From NCBI GenBank assembly GCA_004557825.1, contig SFFL01000010.1, positions 12,774-76,773 on the forward strand: 64,000 nucleotides of DNA, written 5' to 3'. Each line of letters opens with the position of its first letter. Position 1 is the stretch's first letter. Shown piece by piece: positions 26,931-34,478 of the stretch. The notes below the pieces were generated by a model that had not been told where the DNA came from, did no database searches, and worked only from the letters and a program-made list of their open reading frames with translations. Origin of the DNA: Bacteroidales bacterium. Its GTDB lineage: Bacteria > Bacteroidota > Bacteroidia > Bacteroidales > Muribaculaceae. Both the position numbers and the translations under genes were made by a program.

Positions 26931-26970
26931 AAAGAACAGCCAAAAATCACGGGATTTGCGCGGAAAGTCG

Positions 26971-26978
26971 TAACTTTG
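26971..26978 (+). promoter_or_regulatory. Likely lptD promoter, -7 box
   Basis: TAACTTTG matches TAnnTTTG 68 bp before the chosen start of the LptD-like gene. No -33 TTTG at the right distance. Confidence 0.5.
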
Positions 26979-27046
26979 TAGCTTGAATCGCAGGGAATTG
27001 TCGGCAATTTCTTCCGGCAAACCCTCAGCCAACGGTCACGTCATTC

Positions 27047-29911
27047 TTGAAACGGTCACCTTTCTATATAATCATACCCTTCCTATCGCTCTGTGTTGCA
27101 GGCAATTTATTCTCCCGCAATGCAGCGCCTGCGCGTGGTATGACCGCTTCTGAATCCGCTGCCGACACCCTATCCGCGCTGCACCTTCCCTCTGTCGATT
27201 CGCTCCTTTCCGGAGCCGGTGCCGTCGACTCGCTCAGCGCTCCTCCCGCAGCGCTCCTCCCCGACAGCATTTCCGCCGATTCTCTCGCCGCCGACAGTGC
27301 TGCCGCGCCCCGAGCACTCATCCCCTACGACACAATCCCCACCACCACCGACTCGCTCCGCCCGTCGCGCATACGCCGCCAGAAAGTCGACCTCGACAAC
27401 CAGGTAGTCTTCTCATCGAAAGACTCGATGGTGATGATAGGCCGCGAGATGACCTATATGTACGGCGACGGCCAGATTGATTACGGCGAACTGAAGCTCA
27501 CCGCTGCCGACATCGAGCTGGATATGAACACCTCCGAGGTCTACGCAGTAGGCCGCGAGGACTCCGTGGGCGAAGTGCAGGGTTCTCCCGTGTTTGAGGA
27601 GGGAGGCACCTCCTACGAATCCGGCACAATGCGCTACAACTTCAAGAGCAAGCGCGGCTACATCACCAACGTCATCACCCAGCAGGGCGAAGGCTACCTC
27701 ACCGGCGGCACCACCAAGAAAACCGACGGCGAGGACTTCTATGTAGAGAACGGCCGCTACACCACCTGCGACGACCACGAGTGCCCCCACTTCTATCTCC
27801 AGCTCACCCGCGCAAAAGTCAAGCCTAAAAAAAACATTGTTACCGGTCCGGCCTATATGGTGCTGGCCGGTCTGCCGCTGCCCCTGGCCGTACCCTTCGG
27901 CTACTTCCCCTTCAGCGACAAATATGCCTCCGGCGTAATCGTCCCCACATTCGGCGACGACTACAACCGCGGTTTTTACCTCAGCGACGGCGGCTACTAC
28001 TTCGCCATCAACGACTACATCGACCTGGCGCTCACCGGCGAAATCTACACCAAAGGTTCCTGGGGCCTCTCGGCGCAGTCGACCTACAACAAACGCTACA
28101 AATACAACGGTCACTTCAACCTCAACTACCTCAAAACCATCAACGGCGAGAAAGGGGACCCCGACTACTCCACTGCCACCAACTTCCAGATTCTCTGGAG
28201 CCACGCCCAGGACGCCAAGGCCAACCCCAACCTGAGCCTCTCGGCTTCGGTGAACTTCACCACATCGGGCTACTCCCGTTCGTCGGTCAACGCCTACTAT
28301 TCCAGCGCATTCACCGAGAACACCAAAAGTTCTACGGTGAATATGACCTACCGCATACCGCAGTCGAAATGGCAGTTTTCGGCATCGCTCAACGTATCGC
28401 AGCGCACGCAGGACTCCACCCTGGCCATCTCCTTCCCCAACCTCAACGTCACTATGTCGCAGACCTACCCCTTCAAGCGCAAGAAGGCTGTCGGCGACGA
28501 AAAGTGGTATGAGAAAATCCGTATGTCGTATTCGGGCCAGTTCCAGAACTCCCTCACCGCCCAGCAGGATGTGTTCTTCAAAAAGTCGCTCATCAAAGAC
28601 TGGCGCAACGGAATGAAGCACAACATCCCCATTTCGGCTACTTTCAACGTGCTGAAATACTTCAATCTCACCCCGTCGGTCAACATCACCGACCGTATGT
28701 ACACCAACAAAATCCGCCGCCAGTGGGATCCCGCGGCCTCGCGTGAGATTGCCGATACCACCTACAGCTTCTACAACGTGTGGGATTTCACCACTTCCCT
28801 CTCCCTCGATACGAAAATCTACGGTTTCTTCAAGCCCCTCCCCTTCCTGGGCGACAAAGTGAAGATGATACGCCACGTGTTCACCCCCACCGTATCCTTC
28901 TCCTACGCCCCCGACTTCTCCTCTCCCTGGTTCGGCTACTACGGCAGCTACAACTACGTAGATTCGCGCGGCGAGCCGCAGACGCGCAAATACTCCCTCT
29001 TCCCCAACGGCCTCTTCGGCGTGCCCGGCCAGGGCAAAACCGGCGCCGTATCGGTTTCGCTGGCCAACAACCTGGAGATGAAGGTGAAGACCAACGACTC
29101 AATCGGCGAAAAGAAGGTGTCGCTCATCGAGAACTTCACTGTGTCGCAGAGCTATAACTTCGCCGCCGACTCGATGAACTGGAGCAACATCAACACCTCC
29201 ATCCTGCTGCGTCTGACCAAGCAGTTCAACCTCAACCTCTCCGCCACCTGGGATGTCTACACCTACCAGCTCAACTCCGCCGGCAATCCCGTGCGCGTGA
29301 ACGTTCCCCGCTGGAAGTGCGGCAAGGGTCTGGGCCGCCTCTCATCCACAGGTACATCATTCTCGTATACCATCAACAACGACACCTTCAAGCGTGGCAA
29401 AAAGGATGGCAAGAACTCCGATACCAACGGCACCGACAGCAATGGCGAATCGGCCTTCGACAACCCACCCGACGGCCGTCCGCGAAGTCCGCGAGGCAAT
29501 GGCGACGGCGATGATGATCTGCAACTCGACGCCGACGGATATGTGCCGTGGAGTGTGCCGTGGAGCCTTTCGCTCAACTACTCCATCAACTACGGCTATG
29601 GCGACTTCAACTACGAAAAGATGGAGTACAACGGCCGCATCACACAGAATCTATCGCTATCGGGCAACATCAAGCCCACGAAAAACTGGGAAATTTCGGC
29701 CACGGCGTCGTACGACTTCCAGCAGCACAAGATTGCGTATATGAACCTCAACATATCGCGCGACCTGCACTGCTTCACTATGCGTGCGTCGGTGATTCCC
29801 GTAGGCCCTTACAAGAGCTACAACTTCCATATTTCCGTGAAATCGTCGCTGCTCAGCGACCTTAAATACGACAAACGTTCGTCGCAGTCCAACGGCATCG
29901 AGTGGTATTAA
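27047..29911 (+). CDS. lptD: LptD-like LPS-assembly outer-membrane protein
   Basis: 954 residues. The chosen start is TTG at 27047, which gives a signal peptide (KRSPFYIIIPFLSLCVAGNL). A Ser/Ala/Asp-rich linker follows (about 30-110), then an OstA/LptA-like jellyroll (about 120-270, with ADIELDMNTSEVYAVGREDS and GYITNVITQQGEGYLTGGTT). The remainder is a long beta-barrel rich in aromatic strands. A DDHECPHF segment supplies two cysteine-region residues in place of the enterobacterial disulphide pattern. LptD inserts LPS or lipooligosaccharide into the outer leaflet. The barrel contains an acidic, low-complexity loop near residues 790-830. Confidence 0.88.
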   Translation: MKRSPFYIIIPFLSLCVAGNLFSRNAAPARGMTASESAADTLSALHLPSVDSLLSGAGAVDSLSAPPAALLPDSISADSLAADSAAAPRALIPYDTIPTTTDSLRPSRIRRQKVDLDNQVVFSSKDSMVMIGREMTYMYGDGQIDYGELKLTAADIELDMNTSEVYAVGREDSVGEVQGSPVFEEGGTSYESGTMRYNFKSKRGYITNVITQQGEGYLTGGTTKKTDGEDFYVENGRYTTCDDHECPHFYLQLTRAKVKPKKNIVTGPAYMVLAGLPLPLAVPFGYFPFSDKYASGVIVPTFGDDYNRGFYLSDGGYYFAINDYIDLALTGEIYTKGSWGLSAQSTYNKRYKYNGHFNLNYLKTINGEKGDPDYSTATNFQILWSHAQDAKANPNLSLSASVNFTTSGYSRSSVNAYYSSAFTENTKSSTVNMTYRIPQSKWQFSASLNVSQRTQDSTLAISFPNLNVTMSQTYPFKRKKAVGDEKWYEKIRMSYSGQFQNSLTAQQDVFFKKSLIKDWRNGMKHNIPISATFNVLKYFNLTPSVNITDRMYTNKIRRQWDPAASREIADTTYSFYNVWDFTTSLSLDTKIYGFFKPLPFLGDKVKMIRHVFTPTVSFSYAPDFSSPWFGYYGSYNYVDSRGEPQTRKYSLFPNGLFGVPGQGKTGAVSVSLANNLEMKVKTNDSIGEKKVSLIENFTVSQSYNFAADSMNWSNINTSILLRLTKQFNLNLSATWDVYTYQLNSAGNPVRVNVPRWKCGKGLGRLSSTGTSFSYTINNDTFKRGKKDGKNSDTNGTDSNGESAFDNPPDGRPRSPRGNGDGDDDLQLDADGYVPWSVPWSLSLNYSINYGYGDFNYEKMEYNGRITQNLSLSGNIKPTKNWEISATASYDFQQHKIAYMNLNISRDLHCFTMRASVIPVGPYKSYNFHISVKSSLLSDLKYDKRSSQSNGIEWY

Positions 29912-30105
29912 GCAGGCAAGTAACGCCTCGGAAAGCCGGACTGAGAAACCCGGGAAACCTGAGAAGCCGGGCGAAATGTTAAAACTGAGGGGCGCTTAAA
30001 ACCATTATGAGGGTTCAAAGTGTTTATTGAATATAAAACGACCCGGGCACTCCGGCCATAAGCAGTGCTGCCCGGCGCTATTTTCACCCTAAACACCGTT
30101 TCGCT
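29912..30105. other. Intergenic region with a GC-rich hairpin
   Basis: No gene. CCGGGCACT (30043-30051) pairs with AGTGCTGCCCGG (30064-30075) through a two-base bulge, just before the thioredoxin gene. It may end lptD transcription or lie in the thioredoxin leader; no promoter match seen. Confidence 0.4.
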
Positions 30106-30399
30106 ATGACATACGATGAACTTATCCGCAAAAGTCCCGTTTCATTAATCGAGTTTTATGCCACCTGGTGCCCTCACTGCCAGGCTATGCAGCCCATTGT
30201 CGACCAGATTAAAGAGGTAGTAGCCGGCAAGATCGACGTTTACCAGCTCGACATCGACAAGAATGGCGACGCTGCCGAGAACGAGGAAGTGGAAGCCACT
30301 CCCACCTTTATCATCTACCGCGACGGCCGCGAAGTATGGCGCCAGTCGGGCGAAATGGATGGCGAAGTGCTCCTTTCCCGTCTGAAAAGCTTTATGTAA
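30106..30399 (+). CDS. Thioredoxin-family protein, WCPHC active site
   Basis: 97 residues, a compact thioredoxin fold without signal peptide. The redox motif is WCPHC (residues 21-25), and the cis-proline loop ATPTF (P66) is intact. The CPHC dipeptide is more DsbA-like than the CGPC of ordinary thioredoxin; a canonical CGPC thioredoxin is present at 53040. It is 69 bp upstream of a VKOR-domain membrane protein, so it may supply or remove electrons for that enzyme. The cellular partner is inferred from position only. Confidence 0.88.
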   Translation: MTYDELIRKSPVSLIEFYATWCPHCQAMQPIVDQIKEVVAGKIDVYQLDIDKNGDAAENEEVEATPTFIIYRDGREVWRQSGEMDGEVLLSRLKSFM

Positions 30400-30468
30400 T
30401 CCTCTTCTGCAATTTGCTTTGCACCCGGATTGCACAGCAATTTCCCGGGATAATGATGCTTTATAGAT

Positions 30469-31494
30469 ATGCCCGCCACTGAAAAGAACCTGCTCACCGA
30501 CCTGCTCGGCTGTCTGGAAGTGCCCTTTACCCCCGGCTATTCCGCGCGACAGTTCGACTCGATGTCGTTTCGCTCGCTGTTCGGCTTCCAGCAATTGCTG
30601 AAATCCTACGGCATGGAGAGCCGCGGCTTCCGCTTCGCCGCGAAGGAGGATATGGCGCAACTTCCCCTCCCCTTCGTGGCTGAGACACGCCTCGGCCCGG
30701 TGGTGGTATCCGGCATTTCCTCCGGCACAGTCACCTACATCACCGAAGGTGTAACCGAAACGATGCCGGCGGAGAAATTCCTCAACGACTGCAGCGGCGT
30801 AGCCCTTGCGGTCAAGACCGACGAAAAAGCCTGCGAACCCGACTATCGCACACACCGGATGAATATGATTATGGTGAAGCTGCGCAATATCGGCATCGTC
30901 GTCGGAGTGGCAGCGCTGCTGATTTACTGCTTCGTGGCGCACCGCATCTGGGCATCCTGGTCGACGGTGGCGGTAATGCTGCTTGATATGGCAGGACTGG
31001 TGCTCTGCTATATGCTCGTGCAGAAATCGCTTGACATCCACACAAAAGCCGCCGACAAGGTATGCAAAGTGCTTCAGGAAGGTGGATGCGACACCATCCT
31101 CAAAACAAGTGCATCGAAATTTTTCGGCATATTCGGCTGGAGCGAAGTGGGCTTCGCATACTTCTCGGTGAGCCTGATTACACTGTTGGTATTTCCGGAA
31201 TGGACCGGCTGCCTGGCGCTGTGCAATCTCTGCTGCCTCCCCTTCACCCTGTGGAGCATCTGGTATCAGCGCTTCCGCGCTCACGCCTGGTGTACACTTT
31301 GCGTGAGTGTGCAGTGCACCCTCTGGCTTCTCTTCTTCTGCTACCTCGGAGGGGGCTGGCTCGACAGCATCTTCCCGCTGCAGATTCAGTTCTTCGTGCT
31401 GGGCGTCAGCTACGTCACCGTGCTGCTGATTCTCAACCGAATTCTTCCCTATTTCCACCCCTCGCGCGGCGACGCCCCCGATCAAACCCTCTGA
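30469..31494 (+). CDS. C39-like/VKOR-domain membrane protein
   Basis: 341 residues. The N-terminal ~120 resemble the C39-like domain found fused to VKOR in Bacteroidetes (LLGCLEVPFTPGYSARQFDS, then a conserved LPFVAE region). The usual catalytic QxxxxC context of a C39 peptidase is not evident, so this part may only bind peptide. From residue 139 four to five membrane helices form a VKOR domain, with the loop pair C199 and C207 (CX7C), S214 and the quinone-site CTLC (275-278). VKOR homologues transfer electrons from thiol oxidases to quinone to make disulphides. It sits between a thioredoxin and a small ORF, 5 bp from the latter. Confidence 0.85.
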   Translation: MPATEKNLLTDLLGCLEVPFTPGYSARQFDSMSFRSLFGFQQLLKSYGMESRGFRFAAKEDMAQLPLPFVAETRLGPVVVSGISSGTVTYITEGVTETMPAEKFLNDCSGVALAVKTDEKACEPDYRTHRMNMIMVKLRNIGIVVGVAALLIYCFVAHRIWASWSTVAVMLLDMAGLVLCYMLVQKSLDIHTKAADKVCKVLQEGGCDTILKTSASKFFGIFGWSEVGFAYFSVSLITLLVFPEWTGCLALCNLCCLPFTLWSIWYQRFRAHAWCTLCVSVQCTLWLLFFCYLGGGWLDSIFPLQIQFFVLGVSYVTVLLILNRILPYFHPSRGDAPDQTL

Positions 31495-31499
31495 CACCT

Positions 31500-31751
31500 A
31501 TGGCTGACTCAACATCAAATAAAAGATTCACTTCTCAGGCAACCGTTGCTACGGCAACCGCTCCGGAGGCTCCGGCTGCTCCGGAAGCGATTTCCACCCC
31601 GAAGGGCGCCAATCCTATGACCTCCTTCGAGCTTGCCTCAGTGAAGATTCCGCGTGGGCGCACCATCCTCACACCCTCTGCGCTCGATGCCTCCGGTCAA
31701 CCGCAGCGTCCGGCCGCAACCGCCTCTGCCTCAGCCACCGTAAGCTTCTGA
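31500..31751 (+). CDS. Small Ala/Pro-rich ORF, unknown
   Basis: 83 residues, starting 5 bp after the VKOR stop. The first ~38 residues are Ala/Thr/Pro-rich (VATATAPEAPAAPEAISTPK); a more ordinary core follows (MTSFELASVKIPRGRTILTP), then an Ala/Ser tail ending in SATVSF. There is no cysteine, no signal peptide and no double-glycine leader, so it does not match a known peptide-precursor class. The tight spacing favours a real, co-translated product of the VKOR gene, but the composition makes a chance ORF possible. Confidence 0.5.
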   Translation: MADSTSNKRFTSQATVATATAPEAPAAPEAISTPKGANPMTSFELASVKIPRGRTILTPSALDASGQPQRPAATASASATVSF

Positions 31752-31825
31752 CCACCCGGCGCGCCACACACGTCTCACGCTAAAAGCGCCCAAATAACTC
31801 ACCGCTCGGCAGGTGCTGAGGACGG

Positions 31826-32737
31826 TCAGTTGGCGTTCTGGAAGGCCGTGGGCGACATTCCCGTGATATTCTTGAAATACTTCCCGAACGAACTCTGATT
31901 GGTGAAATTGAGCTCGTAGGCTATCTGCTGAACATTCTTACCGGAATAGCGGAGCAGATTTTTTGCTTCCTGTATCACATAAGAATCGATCCATTCGCCG
32001 GCCGATTTGCCGGTGGCTTCCTTGATTATCAGCGACAGATACTTCGGCGAGATGAACATCTTGCCGGCGTAGAAACTTATGGCGCGCTCCGAACGGTGAT
32101 TGTCGCGCACCAACCGCAGAAACTTCTGCACATAGGTGAGTTTGCGTGAATGGGTGCGCACCGACAGTTCCCTTTCCTGCGCCTCCTCGGCATAGGCCAT
32201 AATCTGGTATCCGGCTGCCGACATCAGCGACCGGGCGATGTAGCGCGAATACGCATTCTCGTCGGAAGCGTTGTCGTGGAGCAGGTAGAAATAGCGCATC
32301 ACCCGCTGCACCTTCTCCTCGTCGAGTTGGAGAATAGGACTGGAGGGGGCAAACAGCGAGGTATTCACGGCATTAAGGTCGATGTTGATGTCGTGAATAA
32401 ACTTGTTGGAGAGGAACAGAAGGAAGGCCTCCTGCTCCTCGCCGCTCCATTCTATCAGTCGGAACATTGCGTCTGGCGGGATGAACAGCAGCGAGTTGGG
32501 CTTGATTATCACCTCGTCGAGGTTGAGAAGCATTTTTCCTTCACCTTTCACACCGATGCAGACAGCCACACCGTCGAAACGGCGTGCCAGCGGCGCGTCG
32601 AATTCCGGCGCCACGGAGGTGATGCGGGTGAGGATATAATCCTCGCCCAGGTGAATATAGTTATCGGCGACATCTTTCAGCGCCATAAGCTGTGAAAATT
32701 CAAGCTTCGACTGTGGGAATTTTGGAATGTGTTTCAT
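31826..32737 (-). CDS. AraC-family transcriptional regulator
   Basis: 303 residues. A cupin-like N-terminal sensor domain (about 30-160, with GEGKMLLNLDEVIIKPNSLL) is followed by a C-terminal AraC DNA-binding domain with two helix-turn-helix units (about 205-303). The second ends in the signature YELNFTNQSSFGKYFKNITG then MSPTAFQ. The ligand is unknown. The ATG overlaps the stop of the upstream membrane-protein gene (4 bp, ATGA), so the two are translated together. It is convergent with the VKOR cassette. Confidence 0.92.
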   Translation of the reverse strand: MKHIPKFPQSKLEFSQLMALKDVADNYIHLGEDYILTRITSVAPEFDAPLARRFDGVAVCIGVKGEGKMLLNLDEVIIKPNSLLFIPPDAMFRLIEWSGEEQEAFLLFLSNKFIHDINIDLNAVNTSLFAPSSPILQLDEEKVQRVMRYFYLLHDNASDENAYSRYIARSLMSAAGYQIMAYAEEAQERELSVRTHSRKLTYVQKFLRLVRDNHRSERAISFYAGKMFISPKYLSLIIKEATGKSAGEWIDSYVIQEAKNLLRYSGKNVQQIAYELNFTNQSSFGKYFKNITGMSPTAFQNAN

Positions 32738-33912
32738 ATATGTGATCTGTTTCGCGCGTTATGACGGCGGTCAGCGGCAATAAGGATAAATACGATTATG
32801 CCTCCTATAATAAATGTGAGCGTCTGTGCTCCCAGCAACGTGTTGCCGAAGGCGAGCGAGGCGGTGCGGAAGGCCTCGGCCGAAGATGCCGATGCCATCA
32901 CTGCCGCCGGAGCAAACAGTTGCATACCGAAAAGGACTGCGGTCTGATACGGACCAATGCCACCGTTGGAGGGGATACCCATCGAGATGGTCGACAGCAT
33001 ATAGCAGATGAATACCACCATAATGCCGTTCTCGGCTATGAGTCCGCGGGTGAAGGGGAAAGCGTAGAATGCCACCCACATCTGAGTGAAGTAGCAGGTC
33101 CACAGGATGGCCGTAAGCAGCAGCCAGCGCCCTTTGCCCTTCATCTTCACTATGGCGGCAAAACCGTCCCAAAGCCCCTTTACAAAGTTGCGCACCTTTC
33201 TGATGGGTCCGCTTTTGCCATATTTCATCAATGCCCAGAAGCCCAGGCAGAGAGCGGCGCAAGCTGCCCAGAACCAAGGGGATGAGAGCAGCGAACTTAT
33301 GGCGTTATAGGCCTGCGGATAAGCGGCCACAAACTTCACGAACGGCCCGGAGGCGAAGATGCAGGTGACGAGCGTGAGCAGCGCCACGGTGATGGTGTCG
33401 GCCATACGGTCGGCCACCATCGAGCCGAACACTTCCGAGAAGGGCGCATCCTGGCGGTAGGCGATATAGCCCGAGCGCCATACCTCGCCCAGACGCGGAA
33501 AGACGATATTGAATGCGTAGGTGCCGAAAATCGAGTAGAACAGGATGCGGAAGGGGGGATTCACGTCGATGGCCCGCAGCTGGATGCCCCAGCGCTGTGC
33601 CCTGACTATAATAGGAATGATCCCTATCAGCACGCTCAACCCGATATACCGGAAATCGCAATCCTCGCGGATGATACGCATCATCTCGGCCATATCCACG
33701 TTACGGAACAGCATCACGCACAAGGCCACACTGATGGCCAGGGGCACACCAAACTTCAGCAGTTTGCCCCAGAGGGAGCCTCCGCCAAGCGGCGACGATT
33801 TCGCAGCGGCGTTATTCTTATGGCTCGCGGCAGCGTCGTTGGTATGGCTTTCTGCAGCATCGTTCTTCCGGCTTGCTGCAGCGTCATTATTCCTATTGCT
33901 TACTTCAGACAT
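32734..33912 (-). CDS. Flippase-like lysylphosphatidylglycerol synthase TM protein
   Basis: 392 residues. After an N-terminal repeat tail (about residues 4-38), the protein has about eight membrane helices of the lysylphosphatidylglycerol synthase transmembrane (UPF0104/AglD-like) family: IRAQRWGIQLRAI, then GTYAFNIVFPRLGEVWRSGY and YMLSTISMGIPSNGGIGPYQ. There is no aminoacyl-transferase domain, so a lipid or lipid-linked precursor flippase role is more likely than lipid lysinylation. The tail has four ~8-residue units (such as SRKNDAAE, SHTNDAAA, SHKNNAAA), encoded by 24-bp DNA repeats. It follows tadA by 6 bp. Confidence 0.85.
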   Translation of the reverse strand: MSEVSNRNNDAAASRKNDAAESHTNDAAASHKNNAAAKSSPLGGGSLWGKLLKFGVPLAISVALCVMLFRNVDMAEMMRIIREDCDFRYIGLSVLIGIIPIIVRAQRWGIQLRAIDVNPPFRILFYSIFGTYAFNIVFPRLGEVWRSGYIAYRQDAPFSEVFGSMVADRMADTITVALLTLVTCIFASGPFVKFVAAYPQAYNAISSLLSSPWFWAACAALCLGFWALMKYGKSGPIRKVRNFVKGLWDGFAAIVKMKGKGRWLLLTAILWTCYFTQMWVAFYAFPFTRGLIAENGIMVVFICYMLSTISMGIPSNGGIGPYQTAVLFGMQLFAPAAVMASASSAEAFRTASLAFGNTLLGAQTLTFIIGGIIVFILIAADRRHNARNRSHI

Positions 33913-33918
33913 CTTTTA

Positions 33919-34389
33919 TTACCTTTTTTGTGCGAAGAACTCTTTCATCAGCGCCGCACATTCATCGGCCAACACTCCGGCAGTCACCTCGGCTTTTGGG
34001 TGGAAGGGGCGCCGCGACGTGTACACCGAATATCCCCGCTTGGGGTCGGCCGCGCCATAAACAATCCTTCCCACCTGCGACCAGGCGATAGCTCCGGCAC
34101 ACATAAGGCACGGCTCTACTGTGACATACAGCGTGCAGTCGGGCAGATATTTGCCGCCGAGCATCTGCGCAGCTGCGGTAAGGGCCTGCATCTCGGCATG
34201 CGCCGTGACATCGCCCAGCCTCTCGGTGAGGTTGTGCCCGCGGCCTATGATCCGGCCGTCGGCCACCACAACAGCGCCGATAGGCACCTCACCGGCGCGG
34301 CCGGCCCCGCGGGCCTCAACCAGCGCCGCAGCCATAAATCCTTCATCGGATAATGCCTGCAATGACAAGGATGCTTCTTTTGAGTTCAT
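33919..34389 (-). CDS. tadA: tRNA-specific adenosine deaminase (TadA-like)
   Basis: 156 residues from the ATG at 34389; the upstream TTG at 34398 overlaps the -7 box and is unlikely. The zinc deaminase motif is complete: THAEMQAL-type HAE and PCLMCAGAI. The YVTVEPC and ARIVYGA-like region (SQVGRIVYGAADPKRG) matches TadA, which makes inosine at the wobble position of tRNA-Arg. A guanine deaminase-like nucleoside deaminase is the alternative. The predicted transcription start is within a few bases of the ATG, so its mRNA may be nearly leaderless. Confidence 0.9.
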   Translation of the reverse strand: MNSKEASLSLQALSDEGFMAAALVEARGAGRAGEVPIGAVVVADGRIIGRGHNLTERLGDVTAHAEMQALTAAAQMLGGKYLPDCTLYVTVEPCLMCAGAIAWSQVGRIVYGAADPKRGYSVYTSRRPFHPKAEVTAGVLADECAALMKEFFAQKR

Positions 34390-34395
34390 CTTCGG

Positions 34396-34403
34396 CAAAG
34401 GTA
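34396..34403 (-). promoter_or_regulatory. Likely tadA promoter, -7 box
   Basis: Minus strand TACCTTTG, seven bases before the tadA ATG. No TTTG 19-20 bp upstream. It would drive tadA, the flippase-like gene and the araC-type gene. Confidence 0.55.
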
Positions 34404-34446
34404 CGAAATAATATGGATTTTGAGTAAAAATATTCCAAAATGCTTG

Positions 34447-34454
34447 TACATTTG
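34447..34454 (+). promoter_or_regulatory. Likely glgB promoter, -7 box
   Basis: TACATTTG, 25 bp before the glgB ATG. The nearest TTTG (34419-34422) is at a 24-bp spacing, longer than the usual 19-20. Confidence 0.5.
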
Positions 34455-34478
34455 AGCAAAAACTGCTAAATTCGGGGC

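Noticed and set aside
27413..28876. A 487-codon open frame opposite the LptD-like gene
   Set aside because: Val/Gly/Glu-rich shadow translation with no family features; the LptD frame has clear domains.
30145..31497. A 450-codon open frame opposite the thioredoxin and VKOR genes
   Set aside because: His/Ala-rich shadow spanning two genes and the gap between them; no domain.
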